From: JADFUS01 sp036653215 | Lineage (GTDB): Bacteria; Bacteroidota; Bacteroidia; Bacteroidales; Rikenellaceae | Assembly: GCA_036653215.1 (NCBI GenBank) | Contig: JAVVUK010000038.1 | Span: 1-14,240, forward strand | Length of the DNA stretch: 14,240 bases | Direction of reading: 5' to 3' | Shown here: piece by piece, positions 13,488 to 14,240 of the stretch | Layout: every line of letters begins with the position of its first letter | Numbering within the stretch: the first letter of the stretch is position 1 | Made by a program: the position numbers and the translations under genes | The notes under the pieces: generated by a model | What the model was told of the DNA's origin: nothing | The model's input: the letters and a program-made list of their open reading frames with translations, nothing else | The model's database searches: none

Positions 13488-14240
13488 CAAAGTGGTTTTG
13501 TGGAAGGTGAATATTCAAAGAATATAAGTAGAGCGACTGGCGAAAAGTTAATTACTTTAACTCCATATGTTGAGATTGGTGGAGTAGGTTTTTCGGGGGT
13601 GTCTTTTAATGATGTTTTTATAGAAAGAGATAATAAAATAGAAAAATTTACATATTGTGCTACATCTTCTATCTCTGTTCCCGCTTTAATTATTTTCGGA
13701 TTTGAAACTATTAAAGGTGATCTAAAGGATTTAAGTAAGCCAAAGACTCTTGCAATTTCAGAATCTAAAGCTTTAAAATATGGCCTAAACGTAGGTGATG
13801 GACTTTATTTTATGGAAGACATAAAAAATGCTGATAAATATGTTGTAGTGGCTATATATAAAGATTTTAAGGATAACACAGATCTGTCAAATAATCCAAT
13901 GATTTATAATATCGGAAAAGACTTTATTGATGATGCCTCAGAATGGTCATTCCATTATTTTGTAAAGTTGAAGTCTGCTGACGATAAGGCAAAGGTAGAA
14001 GAGGTGTTTAATAAAATGATGCCTGAAGATGAAGAGTATGTAAAAGGGTATTATAGGCTTATGCCATTGGATGAATTATATTTCGAGGAAAATTGCACGA
14101 GCGGTATTCACGGTAATCAGAGCACTGTTTACACACTTTTAACAGTGGCAATTCTTATTGTCATTATAGCGTTGATAAATTTCGTGAATTTCTTTTATGC
14201 TCTTGTTCCTATACGGATAAAAAAGGTAAATACGATGAAG
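13305..14240 (+). CDS. Second MacB/FtsX-type ABC permease, paralogue, cut by the window end
   Basis: The ATG at 13305, 21 bases after the previous stop, opens a frame of 312 codons with no stop before the window edge. Residues 1-61 are identical to the upstream permease, also at the DNA level (13305-13487). Residues 62 to about 287 form the first periplasmic domain, which is clearly homologous but strongly diverged; shared patches include ISR..GE, FGFE.I.GD, KPKT.AI..S.ALKY and VVAIYKDF.DNT. The last part (14166-14240) is again almost identical, encoding ALINFVNFFYALVP and the coupling segment RIKKVNTMK. Full length is expected to be close to 790 residues. It is probably in the same operon, and may form a heteromeric pair or an alternative permease with its neighbour. 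Confidence 0.88.
   Translation, partial: MKIILKNFLNTLKSYKASNLLNIIGLALAFASMYILLVQVNWELTYNRSIKDSDRIFAVEAQSGFVEGEYSKNISRATGEKLITLTPYVEIGGVGFSGVSFNDVFIERDNKIEKFTYCATSSISVPALIIFGFETIKGDLKDLSKPKTLAISESKALKYGLNVGDGLYFMEDIKNADKYVVVAIYKDFKDNTDLSNNPMIYNIGKDFIDDASEWSFHYFVKLKSADDKAKVEEVFNKMMPEDEEYVKGYYRLMPLDELYFEENCTSGIHGNQSTVYTLLTVAILIVIIALINFVNFFYALVPIRIKKVNTMK
14166..14240 (+). repeat. 75-bp near-identical block, copy 2 (TM2 and coupling loop of permease 2)
   Basis: Second copy of the block at 11784-11858. It starts abruptly within TM2 after a diverged periplasmic domain and is cut by the window edge. Confidence 0.9.

Overview
The window looks like a chromosomal stretch from an AT-rich member of the Bacteroidetes, probably order Bacteroidales. 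Three things suggest this. There are promoters of the Bacteroides primary-sigma type (TTTG, about 20 bases, TAnnTTTG). Shine-Dalgarno sequences are largely absent. The families and their pairings are typical of the group: a long LptD of the Bacteroidetes type, an amidase followed by an MCE protein, and an NtrC-type regulator divergent from a TolC/HlyD/FtsX-type permease operon. A run of exactly 100 N (5279-5378) shows this is a draft scaffold.

Left part (1-4910) is envelope biogenesis. On the minus strand lptD (LPS export to the outer membrane) is followed four bases later by the first 14 codons of a gene cut by the window edge, perhaps an M3 peptidyl-dipeptidase. Divergent from lptD, on the plus strand, is a tight pair: a secreted N-acetylmuramoyl-L-alanine amidase with a SPOR-like tail, and an MlaD-type MCE lipid-transport protein. 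Both transcription units start from a 92-base intergenic region with overlapping candidate promoters.

Middle (4911-5454): a tRNA-Pro(UGG) gene with a textbook Bacteroides promoter, then about 410 bases without a gene. This stretch holds a 121-bp nested palindrome with an outward-pointing terminator at each end, a 141-bp tandem repeat of most of it, and the assembly gap.

Right part (5455-14240) is a regulated export system. On the minus strand a sigma-54-dependent response regulator and a histidine kinase overlap by four bases (ATGA). Divergent from them run a TolC-family outer-membrane channel, an HlyD-family periplasmic adaptor and at least two MacB/FtsX-type ABC permeases; the second runs off the end. 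The intergenic region holds a sigma-54-like promoter with a perfect 16-base palindrome about 100 bases upstream of the expected start, where an enhancer-binding site should lie. The kinase has two membrane segments with almost no periplasmic loop, so the stimulus is probably sensed in the membrane or cytoplasm.

The most striking observation is that the two permease genes are mosaics. Their first 183 bases are identical and a second block of 75 bases at TM2 and the coupling loop differs at only two positions, while the periplasmic domain between them is strongly diverged. This suggests gene conversion or shuffling around a diversifying extracytoplasmic domain. No ABC ATPase is visible in the window.
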